In this document: in pieces, positions 56,001 to 63,582 of the stretch
Layout of the letters: every line of letters begins with the position of its first letter
How positions within the stretch are numbered: position 1 is the stretch's first letter
Notes under the pieces: model-generated
Databases searched by the model: none
What the model was told of the DNA's origin: nothing
What the model saw: the letters and a program-made list of their open reading frames with translations, nothing else
Position numbers and translations under genes: made by a program
Assembly: GCF_000214175.1 (NCBI RefSeq)
Contig: NC_015564.1
Span: forward strand, 3,162,001 to 3,226,000
DNA length: 64,000 nucleotides
Origin: Hoyosella subflava DQS3-9A1
Lineage (GTDB): Bacteria; Actinomycetota; Actinomycetes; Mycobacteriales; Mycobacteriaceae
Direction: 5' to 3'

Positions 56001-56651
56001 CACCTGGGCGCGGCGGGCGACATCGGCCTGGCGGGCAAGTGGCTTGAGCTGTCGGCGCAGTTCAGTCGTGAGGTCGCTGAGGCGCGCGAGGTTTGCCTGC
56101 ATCGCGTCGAGCTTACGGAGCGCCTTCTCCTTGCGGCGCCGGTGCTTCAGCACCCCCGCTGCCTCTTCCACGTAGGCGCGGAGATCGTCGGGACGCGATT
56201 CGAGGATTTGCGCGAGCTGACCCTGGCCCACAATGACGTGCATTTCGCGCCCGATGCCGGAGTCGCTCAGCAACTCCTGAATATCCATCAGGCGGCAGCT
56301 CGACCCGTTGATCTCGTACTCGCTTGCGCCATCCCGGAAGACACGGCGGGTGACGGAGACTTCCGTGTAGTCGATTGGCAGTGCGCCATCCGTGTTGTCG
56401 ATCGTGAGCGTGACTTCCGCGCGGCCGAGCGCCTGCCGTCCGACTGTGCCCGCGAAGATGACGTCGTCCATCTTGCCGCCGCGCAGTGCTTTCGCGCCCT
56501 GCTCACCCATCACCCATGCGAGGGCATCGACCACATTAGACTTCCCAGAGCCGTTGGGTCCGACGACGCATGTAATGCCCGGCTCGAACTTCAGCGTTGT
56601 GGCGGAAGCGAATGACTTGAACCCCTTGAGTGTGAGCGATTTGAGGTGCAC
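53016..56651 (-). CDS. smc: Chromosome segregation protein SMC
   Basis: 1211 residues from GTG 56651. Head: Walker A GPNGSGKSNVVDALAWVMGE near 32-50. Long coiled coils at about 165-490 and 660-1010, hinge about 495-650 with AIAAALGLAADGVI, then the C-terminal head with signature LLSGGEKSLTAVAML near 1110, Walker B PFYVMDEVEAALDDTN and VITHQKPTMEVADALYGVSM. Condensin ATPase with ScpA/ScpB. In M. tuberculosis smc (Rv2922c) is far from Rv1822, so this marks a rearrangement junction. Confidence 0.97.
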   Translation of the reverse strand: MHLKSLTLKGFKSFASATTLKFEPGITCVVGPNGSGKSNVVDALAWVMGEQGAKALRGGKMDDVIFAGTVGRQALGRAEVTLTIDNTDGALPIDYTEVSVTRRVFRDGASEYEINGSSCRLMDIQELLSDSGIGREMHVIVGQGQLAQILESRPDDLRAYVEEAAGVLKHRRRKEKALRKLDAMQANLARLSDLTTELRRQLKPLARQADVARRAQVIQAELRDAKLRLAANDLVQRRSELHDQQLNEQRAREQAERVRAELDAVRREERSLTAGAETLGPQADEASQVWFRLSATAERVSATTQVARERARHLETAAVEHRGQDPDALESQAERIAAQEAELAEAVEMAAAALETVRDELAHCESEATDAEREHLAAVRAVADRREGLARLAGKVENLRTRAESFDSEIARLDDRIASAVERQQEVEAAHEAAQSKLADLEQTEAKLDQQYERAAAALDKANRRVTELREAERAAGHDVVSLQARIDTLSAGLNRSDGAEFLLQQPGISGRISDLIRPAEGCEAAIAAALGLAADGVISDSGEAAESAIEALRQEGGARTVVAVAGPDEADNTGAADIERPVLPAGVVWAEDRLEADARIRTAVRSRLRGVAIATDLSVATAAATAMPSVRFVTIDGELVGAGWIEGGTGRGPSALEVQAEIETLTSRLIASRHTAEELGAALAGAVDEHDARRTAATETFSSLTTSDAEIAQVQEELARYGHEVRVMAAKHENLTQQRVRTESEHAELLAALTDHESRLRRAQSEGDEQPTEDGTSERREGAARSLAAARSAEVEARLAVRTAEERAGAVRGKADSLRRAAKAERDARARAESAQRARRAAAQVAAAVAESGELVAARLTSAVAQAAAKRDMLARARDEHVAALHSVRGRVQNLSSELARLTDAVHRDEVARAEAALRMEQLEEAALEQFGVAAENLIDEYGPHVALPPSPLEMQEYEQARDRGEQVSAPQPMPFDRAAQQRRLKAAERDLATLGKVNPLALEEFAALEERYNFLSTQLEDVRSARRDLLGVVADVDNRILQLFTEAYEDVEREFRTVFATLFPGGDGRLVLTAPEDMLTTGIEVEARPPGKKVKRLSLLSGGEKSLTAVAMLVAIFRARPSPFYVMDEVEAALDDTNLRRLIKLFEELRATSQLIVITHQKPTMEVADALYGVSMRGDGITAVISQRLRGQNLGGSQNLDAVPAAAAG

Positions 56652-56656
56652 CCGCG

Positions 56657-56926
56657 CTACCGCTCCTCGAACCCTGAAAGTTCACCGCGCGCGTCTTCCC
56701 AGCTTTCCACCACGAGCGTCACCTTGCCGGGCGTCTCACCAGAGTTCAGCAGTGCAAGCAGTTTCTCGCATTGGTCTCGCGGCCCCTCTGCGACAACATG
56801 CACCCGTCCATCACGATGATTCGTGGCGTGCCCCGAAAGGCCTAGTTCCAGTGCGCGGGACCGGGTCCACCATCGGAAACCCACGCCCTGCACCGTGCCG
56901 TGCACCCACGCTGTCAGTCGAACCAC
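56657..56926 (-). CDS. acyP: Acylphosphatase
   Basis: 89 residues from GTG 56926. Family signature [22 protein letters not shown] with catalytic Arg18, and [18 protein letters not shown] with catalytic Asn. Hydrolyses acyl phosphates. It lies 5 bp before smc, the same neighbourhood as in many actinobacteria. Confidence 0.95.
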   Translation of the reverse strand: MVRLTAWVHGTVQGVGFRWWTRSRALELGLSGHATNHRDGRVHVVAEGPRDQCEKLLALLNSGETPGKVTLVVESWEDARGELSGFEER

Positions 56927-56956
56927 GCCTTCAGTATCACGCGGTTCACCGGGAAT

Positions 56957-58195
56957 TCAGCGAGATATTGGGGCGTGTTGCTCGCGGCCGTGTACGTCTC
57001 GCTTCCGTTGGCCCCCCTTTGCGGGACCTGCGGTGGGCATCCACAGCGCGAGAATGACCACGACCACAGCGAGACCGACGGGCAGCAGCATCGCGTTCTG
57101 AATGCCAACTACCGCGATGAGCGACCCGATGATCGCAGGTCCGATGAGGAAAGCCGTGTAGCCAAACCCTACGACCACAGCGAGGGTGCGACCGCCACCG
57201 AGGTGCCCAGCCACCGCATAGATCTGCGGGTTGATGATGCCGACACCCAGGCCGACAACCAGCCAGGCGGCCAGCACCACAGGCAGGTCGTCACTGATGA
57301 CCGTCACGGTGAAACCTGCAGCTGCGACTATCGCGCCGCCCCGCACAATGGCCGTGCGGCCGAATCGCGCGCACAGGGGGTCACCGGACAGCCGGACTAT
57401 GATCATCGCTCCACTTACGCACACAACTCCGAGTGCGCCGATACCTGGTGACACGTTGGTGACGTCGGTGACGTGTATCGAGGACCAGTCCATCGCGGTC
57501 CCCTCGGTCATCCCAAAACACAGGGCAATGATGCCGAGCAGCCAGGCAGCCGCCGGGATCCGCCGTGGGCCGCTCATCGATGCGGTGGTCACCTGAGACT
57601 GTGGAAGACGTTTCGCGACAGCCATCGTTCCTGCAACCGCGATGACGACGCTGGCGAGGCTCGAAACAACGATGACCGCTCGCAGGCCGCCGGTGAGCAC
57701 CGCAGAGGCAAGGACGATGCCCGCTCCAGCCAGCGCCCCGATCGAGAAGAACGCGTGAAAAAGGCTCATCGTAGGGCGCTTGTGCCGTGCCTCCACATGC
57801 ACGCCGACTGCGTTCATGGCGACGTCCATCATCCCGTTGCCGACGCCGAAAACGGCTGCGGCCGCAACCAGAACACCGTATGACGGCGCGGCCGCCACCG
57901 CACACATCCCGATCGCCATCACGGGGACGGCCGCAAGAGTGATCTTCTTAGCACCCCGACGGTCCGCCCAGCGGCCAGCGATCTGCATCGCGATCACCGC
58001 GCAGATGCCCGCAACCATCAGCAGCACGGCAATCCCGCGCGCATCGGTGCGGAAATGATCGCGAAGTGACGGCAACAGGCCTGCCCACACACCGATGAAC
58101 AGACCATTCACCGCGAAGATGGCACAGACCCGCAGCCGTGACACCCGGACCTCATCGAGCTCGCGAGCTACGCCTGGATCTGCAGAACTACTCAT
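56957..58195 (-). CDS. MFS transporter (YbjJ-like)
   Basis: 412 residues from ATG 58195, overlapping the previous gene by 8 bases. Twelve TM segments. MFS motif A-like loop GRWADRRGAKKITLAAVPV near 75, VFGVGNGMMDVAMNAVGVHVE near 115 and a DWSSIHVTD loop before TM7, seen in the YbjJ/FucP-like group. Drug or sugar exporter; substrate unknown. Coupled downstream of the VRIP-repeat gene. Confidence 0.88.
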   Translation of the reverse strand: MSSSADPGVARELDEVRVSRLRVCAIFAVNGLFIGVWAGLLPSLRDHFRTDARGIAVLLMVAGICAVIAMQIAGRWADRRGAKKITLAAVPVMAIGMCAVAAAPSYGVLVAAAAVFGVGNGMMDVAMNAVGVHVEARHKRPTMSLFHAFFSIGALAGAGIVLASAVLTGGLRAVIVVSSLASVVIAVAGTMAVAKRLPQSQVTTASMSGPRRIPAAAWLLGIIALCFGMTEGTAMDWSSIHVTDVTNVSPGIGALGVVCVSGAMIIVRLSGDPLCARFGRTAIVRGGAIVAAAGFTVTVISDDLPVVLAAWLVVGLGVGIINPQIYAVAGHLGGGRTLAVVVGFGYTAFLIGPAIIGSLIAVVGIQNAMLLPVGLAVVVVILALWMPTAGPAKGGQRKRDVHGREQHAPISR

Positions 58196-58712
58196 CCTTG
58201 TCGACGATAATTCGCGGGAGGCGCAGCGGCGTCAAACCGCCAGCTTTGATCGTCACGCTGGGAACGCGCACCTCAGGCAGACGCACCTTCCCGATTCGCG
58301 ACTCCGGGATGGTAAAGGACGGAAAGTTCAACTCCTCGAACCGCACCGTCGAGATGCGAATCGGCGAGATGCGAACGGAGGGAATGCGGAACCCTGACAC
58401 GCGCACTGGCTCGGTCTTGATGGGCGGCACGCTCACGCCCGGGATTCGCACACCGGTGAAGTCCACGGCAGGGGTTCGAACCTCAGGGGTCGTGAAATGT
58501 CGTGCCGTCACCCGTTTCGTCGTCACACGCTTGGTGAAAGCTGGCTGGCTCGCAGCCCGCTGCCCCGCCCCGCGAATCCGCGCCGCGCTCCGGTTGCCCA
58601 GCTCACCGATTGACGTGCGTAACTCCCGGGGACGGAAGGCATCCGTCCGCCGGGAACTGGGCTTCCGGGACCTCCGCTGAGAATCCCGACCGAGCTTGCC
58701 TGCTCCCATCAC
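58188..58712 (-). CDS. Unusual VRIP-repeat protein, unknown function
   Basis: 174 residues from GTG 58712 (or ATG 58709), overlapping the OsmC stop. Basic, Arg/Ser-rich N-terminal half (1-75), then about 90 residues of irregular repeats of the form V-x-[IV/L]-P: GVRIPGVSVPPIK, GFRIPSVRISPIRISTVRF, RIGKVRLPEVRVPSVTIK, LRLPRIIV. Alternating hydrophobic residues and prolines predict a stack of short beta strands, like AHNAK or PPE-MPTR-type repeats. No signal peptide and no Cys. Overlaps MFS and OsmC genes at both ends, so it is probably a real, translated gene. Confidence 0.65.
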   Translation of the reverse strand: MMGAGKLGRDSQRRSRKPSSRRTDAFRPRELRTSIGELGNRSAARIRGAGQRAASQPAFTKRVTTKRVTARHFTTPEVRTPAVDFTGVRIPGVSVPPIKTEPVRVSGFRIPSVRISPIRISTVRFEELNFPSFTIPESRIGKVRLPEVRVPSVTIKAGGLTPLRLPRIIVDKDE

Positions 58713-59197
58713 GACTCTCCCTCGATAACAAGCCGCACCTGTGTTCCAGCTTTAAGCGTGCGGCCCACCGTGCAGGTGCGATCGATCGCACGCTCCACCA
58801 CAAGCATGAGCCGCTCCTGTGCATTAGCGTCGAGTTCACTCAAGTCGAGCTCGAGGACCTCGTCGAGAACTGGATACACCTCGTTTTCCCGGTCAGGCGC
58901 CCCTGAAACGTAGAACTTCGCATCGTAGGTTTCGCCAAGACGGCGTGACAGCGGCTGGTCTGACGCGAGGCCCGAACACGCGGCTAGCGCGATCTTCAGC
59001 AGCTCCCCGGGGGTAAAAGCGCCCTCGTCAGAAACGGAGCCGACCTGCACTTGCGCTCCACGCGAACTACGGCCGGTGTAGCGGCGGACGCCGGTGCGTT
59101 CCACCCACAGGCGCGTGTCACCAGGGTTCGGGTTCGTCTTCTCTGTCTCGTGAAGGGCTGCCTCGTCAAAGGGGTGAGCCGTCTGCTCGAACGTCAT
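58709..59197 (-). CDS. OsmC family protein
   Basis: 162 residues from ATG 59197. OsmC fold: RRYTGRSSRGAQVQVGS strand, SVSDEGAFTPGELLKIALAACSG with catalytic Cys near 83, and a second Cys near the C-terminus in IDRTCTVGRTL. Two redox Cys suit thiol-dependent organic-hydroperoxide reduction (Ohr/OsmC). Together with the next two genes it forms a leftward overlapping unit. Confidence 0.9.
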   Translation of the reverse strand: MTFEQTAHPFDEAALHETEKTNPNPGDTRLWVERTGVRRYTGRSSRGAQVQVGSVSDEGAFTPGELLKIALAACSGLASDQPLSRRLGETYDAKFYVSGAPDRENEVYPVLDEVLELDLSELDANAQERLMLVVERAIDRTCTVGRTLKAGTQVRLVIEGES

Positions 59198-59231
59198 AGC
59201 CGTAATAATCCCACCGACGGCCGCTGTATTC

Positions 59232-60698
59232 CTAGTTCGCGTAGGGGATGGTGTCGTAGTTCTCCATGTCGAACCGGCTGAGACGCTTACGCATGAGGGT
59301 TGTTGACCATGGCCACGCGGCGAAGTTCTTGCCATTTTCGTCGAGGTAATAACTCGCGCATCCACCGTGATTGAAAACCGTATGCTGCAGCGCCTCCTGG
59401 ATTTCGTCGTTGAACTGCCGCAACGTCGACTCCTTGAGGCTCAGCACCTCGACTCCATTGCTGTCCGCTTTCTTGATCGCGTCGACGACGTAGTTCATTT
59501 GGTCTTCGGCGATACCCAGGAAAGAGTTGTAAACGAGCAAGTTCGGGCCTAGCAGTACGAATCCATTTGGTACGTTCCGCGTCGTTGTGCCGAGATACGC
59601 TTCGGGGCTCGCGTTCCAGAACTCGGACAGCATGTGGCCATCGGAGCCACGTACGCGCCGCGCGATCGGAGGGTGGCTGACGTCAAAACCGGTCCCGAAA
59701 ATGATGACGTCAACTTCACGCTTCGTCCCATCCGCGCCGGTGACCGTACTCGGCCCCACCTCGCTGAGGGCGTGCGGGATAACTTCAACATTCGGCTTTT
59801 CCAGCGCGGGATAGAACTCGTTCGAAAGCAGAAGTCGCTTGCAGCCCAGCGTGAAGTCAGGTGTGAGTACCCGCCGCAGCTCTGGGTCCTTCACTTGTGC
59901 GCGGAGCATCGCTCTCCCGATTACGTTCAGCCGCCGTGCAGCGGACTCGTGCCGCATCGCGAGCGTGAGCAACCGGAGAACGCCGTCCAGTCCTGTGCGC
60001 AGTCCCTGCTGGGTTTTCGGCACTTTGCCGAAGAGGGCCTTCAAAGCGGCGGGAACGGGCATGTCAAGTCGTGGAACCACCCATGATGCCGTGCGCTGAA
60101 AGAGGTGCAGCTGGGCTACGTCTGGCTGGATCTCCGGCACGAATTGGACCGCCGAGGCCCCTGTCCCGATAACGGCAACGCGCTTGCCCGCAAGATCAAG
60201 GTCGTGATTCCAGCGTGCCGAATGAAACACCTCGCCAGCGAAGTCAGATAAACCGGGCACAGTCGGGAGTTTCGGCTCGGTGATCGGTCCTGCCGCGAAG
60301 ACCGCGAACTGGGAAACGAACTGTCCGTTCGACGTGTTGAACACCCAGCGCCGCCGGTCCGCATGCCATACCGCTTCCTTCATTTCCGTACTGAACCGGA
60401 TCTTGCGGTAGACACCGAACTTCTCCGCTGTCTCTTCGATGTAATCCAGAATGTCGGGTTGCAGCGCAAATGTTGAAGTCCAGCGCGGGTTCGGATTGAA
60501 CGTAAAGGAGTACACGTTCGATGGGATGTCACACCCACAGCCGGGATACGTGTTGTCACGCCACGTTCCACCGACCCGGTCGGCTTTCTCGAGAACGACA
60601 ACGTCGTCGATTCCCGCTCTTTCCAGTTTGATCGCCGCCGCGATACCGGCGAGCCCCGCACCGACCACTACCACCCGAAACTCTTCGGGGTCCGACAT
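59232..60698 (-). CDS. Flavin-containing monooxygenase, Baeyer-Villiger-like
   Basis: 488 residues. FAD Rossmann motif VVVGAGLAGIAAAIKLERAG near 10, DRVGGTWRDNTYPGCGCDIPS near 42, BVMO-type fingerprint FAGEVFHSARWNHD near 155 (Asn where P/D is usual), NADP Rossmann VAVIGTGASAVQFVPEIQ near 175 and GFDVSHPP near 340. NADPH- and FAD-dependent oxygenation of ketones or similar. An upstream palindrome may be its operator. Confidence 0.9.
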   Translation of the reverse strand: MSDPEEFRVVVVGAGLAGIAAAIKLERAGIDDVVVLEKADRVGGTWRDNTYPGCGCDIPSNVYSFTFNPNPRWTSTFALQPDILDYIEETAEKFGVYRKIRFSTEMKEAVWHADRRRWVFNTSNGQFVSQFAVFAAGPITEPKLPTVPGLSDFAGEVFHSARWNHDLDLAGKRVAVIGTGASAVQFVPEIQPDVAQLHLFQRTASWVVPRLDMPVPAALKALFGKVPKTQQGLRTGLDGVLRLLTLAMRHESAARRLNVIGRAMLRAQVKDPELRRVLTPDFTLGCKRLLLSNEFYPALEKPNVEVIPHALSEVGPSTVTGADGTKREVDVIIFGTGFDVSHPPIARRVRGSDGHMLSEFWNASPEAYLGTTTRNVPNGFVLLGPNLLVYNSFLGIAEDQMNYVVDAIKKADSNGVEVLSLKESTLRQFNDEIQEALQHTVFNHGGCASYYLDENGKNFAAWPWSTTLMRKRLSRFDMENYDTIPYAN

Positions 60699-60740
60699 AC
60701 CGATCCTCCTGTGTCCCGTTCGCGCAGCGGCTGCGCACCC

Positions 60741-60755
60741 GAGACACAGTGTCTC
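60741..60755. promoter_or_regulatory. Perfect palindrome GAGACAC-A-GTGTCTC upstream of the monooxygenase
   Basis: The 7-base arms match perfectly around one base, 43 bp before the monooxygenase ATG. Size and position suit a TetR-type repressor; no cognate regulator gene is adjacent. Confidence 0.5.
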
Positions 60756-60761
60756 ACTTGA

Positions 60762-60890
60762 TTAGAGGTGTGGGCGGCGGAACGCCCGTGGACGCGGCTG
60801 GCACCGAGGACATGAGTACGACGACCTGTTCATGAACGACTCACGGCGAATCGGTGCGCCGCATCTCAAACACGGTTCACCTTCCCTGCC
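60762..60890 (-). pseudogene. Remnant of Fpg/Nei DNA glycosylase (C-terminal zinc finger only)
   Basis: A leftward frame encodes [17 protein letters not shown] then [12 protein letters not shown], the four-Cys zinc finger that ends Fpg/Nei base-excision glycosylases (C-x2-C-x16-C-x2-C). The frame is closed by a stop 80 bases upstream, and no glycosylase N-terminal or helix-two-turn-helix domain is found. A truncated relic is inferred, lying at the edge of the acquired cassette. Confidence 0.65.
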
Positions 60891-61100
60891 GGATTCGCCG
60901 TCAAACCGTCTGGGTACTGCAGCGGTGACGTTCCGCCGCGGCGCCGTCGATCCACTCATCTTCGGGCATCATGCGTGCTCCAGTTCTCTCCAGCTGCCCA
61001 GAGTAGGACTCGATCACCATCGCACCGCAGGCCACGCCGCGCTCTCGCTGACCCATCGCGCCGGGGTGCGCCTCCATACGTCCTGTCTTGACGCGATTTC

Positions 61101-61128
61101 TGAGTTTCCTCATTTGTGAGTATACTCA
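61101..61128. promoter_or_regulatory. TetR-type operator: two TGAG..CTCA dyads
   Basis: TGAGTATACTCA (61117-61128) is a perfect palindrome, and TGAGTTTCCTCA (61101-61112) is a near copy. The first closely matches one arm of the operator before the TetR gene 2.3 kb away (TGAGTATAGTCA). TATACT inside it could be the -10 element. Located 70 bp before the MDR reductase gene. Confidence 0.6.
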
Positions 61129-61197
61129 TCAAAAAGATGTGAAGCAGCCGGTTTCGCAATCGCCTCCATAGACAGATCCATAGGAGACAGAGCAATC

Positions 61198-62193
61198 ATG
61201 CAAGCGTTCGTGTTCGACAAGTACAAGCATCCACTCCGCGAGACGGAGGTGCCCGAACCTACCGTGGGCGACCGCGACGTGCTCGTGCGCGTCGCGGCTG
61301 CGGGAGTGAACCCACTGGACGAGAAGATCCGAGACGGAGAGTTCAAGGCAATCCTGCCCTACAAGACCCCCCTCGTCCTCGGGCATGACGTCGCCGGCAC
61401 CGTCATCCGCACCGGTGCGAGCGTCACCGAGTTCAAGCCAGGCGACCAGGTGTTCGCCCGGCCCCGGGACGGCCGGATCGGGACGATCGCCGAACGCATC
61501 GCGATCGATGAAGCCGACCTCGCCCTCGCCCCCGCCACGATCAGCCCCGTCGAGGCGGCATCCCTGCCGCTGGTGGCGTTGACCGCCTGGCAGGCGCTCG
61601 TCGTCAAGGGCGACGTGCAGCCCGGCCAGAAGGTCCTCATCCACGCCGGGGCCGGCGGCGTCGGGTCGATCACGATCCAGCTCGCCAAGCACCTCGGCGC
61701 TCAGGTGGCGACCACGGCCTCGGGGAAGAACGCCGACTTCGTCCGCGACCTCGGGGCGGACGTCGTGATCGACTACCGCACCCACGACTTCGAGACCGAG
61801 CTCTCCGGATACGACCTGGTCCTGGACAGCCTCGGAGGCGAGAACCTCGCCAAATCCCTGCGCGTCCTGCGCCCGGGCGGCAAGGCGATCGGGATCTCCG
61901 GCCCGCCCGACCCGGCCTTCGCGAAGGCGGCGGGCCTGAACCCGGTACTGCGCCTGGCGGTCACCGCGATGAGCGCGAAGATCCGCCGACGAGCGAAGAA
62001 GCTCGGCGTGGGCTACGAGTTCCTCTTCATGACCGCCAGCGGCGACCAGCTGCGGCAGATCGCCGCCCTCGTCGACAACGGCATCCTTCGCCCGGTGGTC
62101 GGAAAGACGTTCTCGTTCGACCAGACCCCGCAGGCGCTCGACGCCCTGGCCAAGGGAGGTCTCCGCGGCAAGGCCGTCATCACCGGCCCCTGA
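61198..62193 (+). CDS. NADP-dependent oxidoreductase, zinc-independent MDR family (quinone reductase-like)
   Basis: 331 residues from ATG 61198 (AGGAGAC upstream). GroES-like N-terminal domain with AAGVNPLDEKIRDGE and VLGHDVAGTVIRTGASVTEF, then Rossmann motif HAGAGGVGSITIQLAKHLGA near 145-165 and LDSLGGENLAKSLRVL. No Zn-ligand Cys/His set, so quinone or enone reductase-type. Codons are almost entirely G/C-ended, more so than in the rest of the window, supporting recent transfer. Probably repressed by the TetR protein 0.7 kb downstream. Confidence 0.92.
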   Translation: MQAFVFDKYKHPLRETEVPEPTVGDRDVLVRVAAAGVNPLDEKIRDGEFKAILPYKTPLVLGHDVAGTVIRTGASVTEFKPGDQVFARPRDGRIGTIAERIAIDEADLALAPATISPVEAASLPLVALTAWQALVVKGDVQPGQKVLIHAGAGGVGSITIQLAKHLGAQVATTASGKNADFVRDLGADVVIDYRTHDFETELSGYDLVLDSLGGENLAKSLRVLRPGGKAIGISGPPDPAFAKAAGLNPVLRLAVTAMSAKIRRRAKKLGVGYEFLFMTASGDQLRQIAALVDNGILRPVVGKTFSFDQTPQALDALAKGGLRGKAVITGP

Positions 62194-62237
62194 CTCCACC
62201 TCAGCCATTTCGACGAACGACCGAAGGAACCACCAAC

Positions 62238-62459
62238 TAAAGCACTATCGACGAACCCGTCACCACCTCGTACGCGAAAGCCCCCACGAAGACCCTCACC
62301 GCGGGAGGCGTCTCGTACGCCTACCGCGAGCTCGGCCCCCAGGGCGGGATCCCCGTGGTCTTCTTCGTGCACCTGGCCGCGACGGTGGACAACTGGGACC
62401 CGCGCATCGTCGACGCCATCGCGCAGACCCGTCAAGTGAACACGTTCGACCAGCACTGA
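62238..62459 (+). pseudogene. Alpha/beta hydrolase pseudogene, start codon lost and C-terminus missing
   Basis: AAGGAACCACCAAC at about 62224-62237 resembles a ribosome site and is followed by TAA where a start codon is expected. From AGC 62241 an open frame reads for 72 codons through GGVSYAYRELGPQGGIPVVF and NWDPRIVDAIAQTRQVNTFD, the N-terminal part of an alpha/beta hydrolase up to the strand before the nucleophile, then stops. The rest of the gene is absent. Confidence 0.75.
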
Positions 62460-62524
62460 CAAGCCCCGGTAGGCGGGCATGCACTGGTGGAAGGGACCGT
62501 ACTCGGGCATCATCTCCGCGACCC

Positions 62525-62690
62525 CGGGGCCTGTTCGAGTGCCGCCAGATCCACCTCGCCGAGAACAACGCCGGCCGGCCGCGCATAGACCGCGCTGGCA
62601 TTCGAGGACGAGGTGAGCTCACCGCGGCCGGCGAGGAGCTGAAGGTCGTCATGATCGCCATGCAGCAGTGGAGCGAAGCACACGTCCCCC
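62525..62690 (+). pseudogene. Possible HxlR-type regulator fragment
   Basis: A forward frame without a start reads GLFECRQIHLAENNAGRP and then GELTAAGEELKVVMIAMQQW, resembling the wing and C-terminal helix of HxlR winged-helix regulators. No N-terminal part is found. With the broken hydrolase it shows that this stretch is degraded. Assignment is tentative. Confidence 0.35.
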
Positions 62691-62847
62691 AGACTCAGTG
62701 TCCTCGCGTACGGCCCCTCACCGTCGACACCGGCGAGCGTGTTCGCGCCAGTCCTGTCGACCCCCACGGCGAAACTGTCTCAGAGAGACGTAGCCTTCGT
62801 CCGAATGAACGCCGCGACCGTATCCCCCTGAGAGCGCCGGGGCGGGG

Positions 62848-63450
62848 TCAGCGGGGAAGGATCGCCGCAACCTGGGCGCGAATGCTCGCGAGAAGCTCGG
62901 GGATGCTCAATTCCGCATTCACACTGGCAGCCAGGACCAGGAACATGATCGCCACGACCACCCCCGCCAGCGTGGAGGCCTCGACGGCGGAGAGATGCGC
63001 CTTGTCGGCCAGGATGCCAGCGACGACCTCCTCGGTCCGCCCGACGATCGACAGCGCCTCGGCGTGGTGCGGCTCGCTCGGGTCTCCGAAGACTATCTCG
63101 CGGAGATAGGTGCGACCGTTGTCGACCTGCACGCGGTTGCACTGCGTGATCTGCTCGACCAGCACCATCACCCCGTCCAGCGCGGTCGTCGCATCAACTG
63201 CCGCCGCCTGGCCGCGCTCGAGCGCGGCGGTGTAGTGAGTGTTCTGCACCAGGAGCAGCAGCTCACCCTTGGTCTTCGCATACAGGAACAGGGTGCCGGT
63301 GCCAATGTCTGCCGCGTCGGCGATCTGCTGCGTCGTGACCTCGTCCACCCCGTGCTGTGCGAACAGCTCGCTCGCGGCCGCGGTGATGCGCTCGAGCTTG
63401 GCCTGCTTGTTCCTCTCGCGCCGCCCGAGCGGCTGTGACGCCACTGACAT
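62848..63450 (-). CDS. TetR/AcrR-family transcriptional repressor
   Basis: 200 residues from ATG 63450 with AAGGAG 5 bases upstream. HTH domain at about 10-65 (RITAAASELFAQHGVDEVTTQQIADAADIGTGTLFLY), helical ligand-binding domain after, ending LLASIRAQVAAILPR. The intergenic region to the divergent SDR gene holds a 28-bp inverted repeat, its likely autoregulatory site. A related palindrome precedes the MDR reductase gene, giving a small regulon. Confidence 0.93.
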   Translation of the reverse strand: MSVASQPLGRRERNKQAKLERITAAASELFAQHGVDEVTTQQIADAADIGTGTLFLYAKTKGELLLLVQNTHYTAALERGQAAAVDATTALDGVMVLVEQITQCNRVQVDNGRTYLREIVFGDPSEPHHAEALSIVGRTEEVVAGILADKAHLSAVEASTLAGVVVAIMFLVLAASVNAELSIPELLASIRAQVAAILPR

Positions 63451-63473
63451 CGGTCTCCTTCTGGAATAAACTA

Positions 63474-63501
63474 TGACTAGTCTCAGTTCTGAGTATAGTC
63501 A
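63474..63501. promoter_or_regulatory. TetR operator between divergent tetR and SDR genes
   Basis: TGACTAGTCTCAG (63474-63486) and CTGAGTATAGTCA (63489-63501) are inverted copies matching at 11 of 13 positions around TT, 24 bp before tetR and 81 bp before the SDR gene. Confidence 0.7.
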
Positions 63502-63582
63502 CTGTCGCGTGGGTTCGGATTCGCCTCGGCTCATACTCCCACGACGGAGCGCGGCCACAGATCCAGAAGAAGGAACATACAC

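Noticed and set aside
61129-62208. A 359-codon minus-strand frame over the MDR reductase gene
   Set aside because: Antisense shadow caused by very high G+C; the product is Gly/Asp/Arg-rich without domains.
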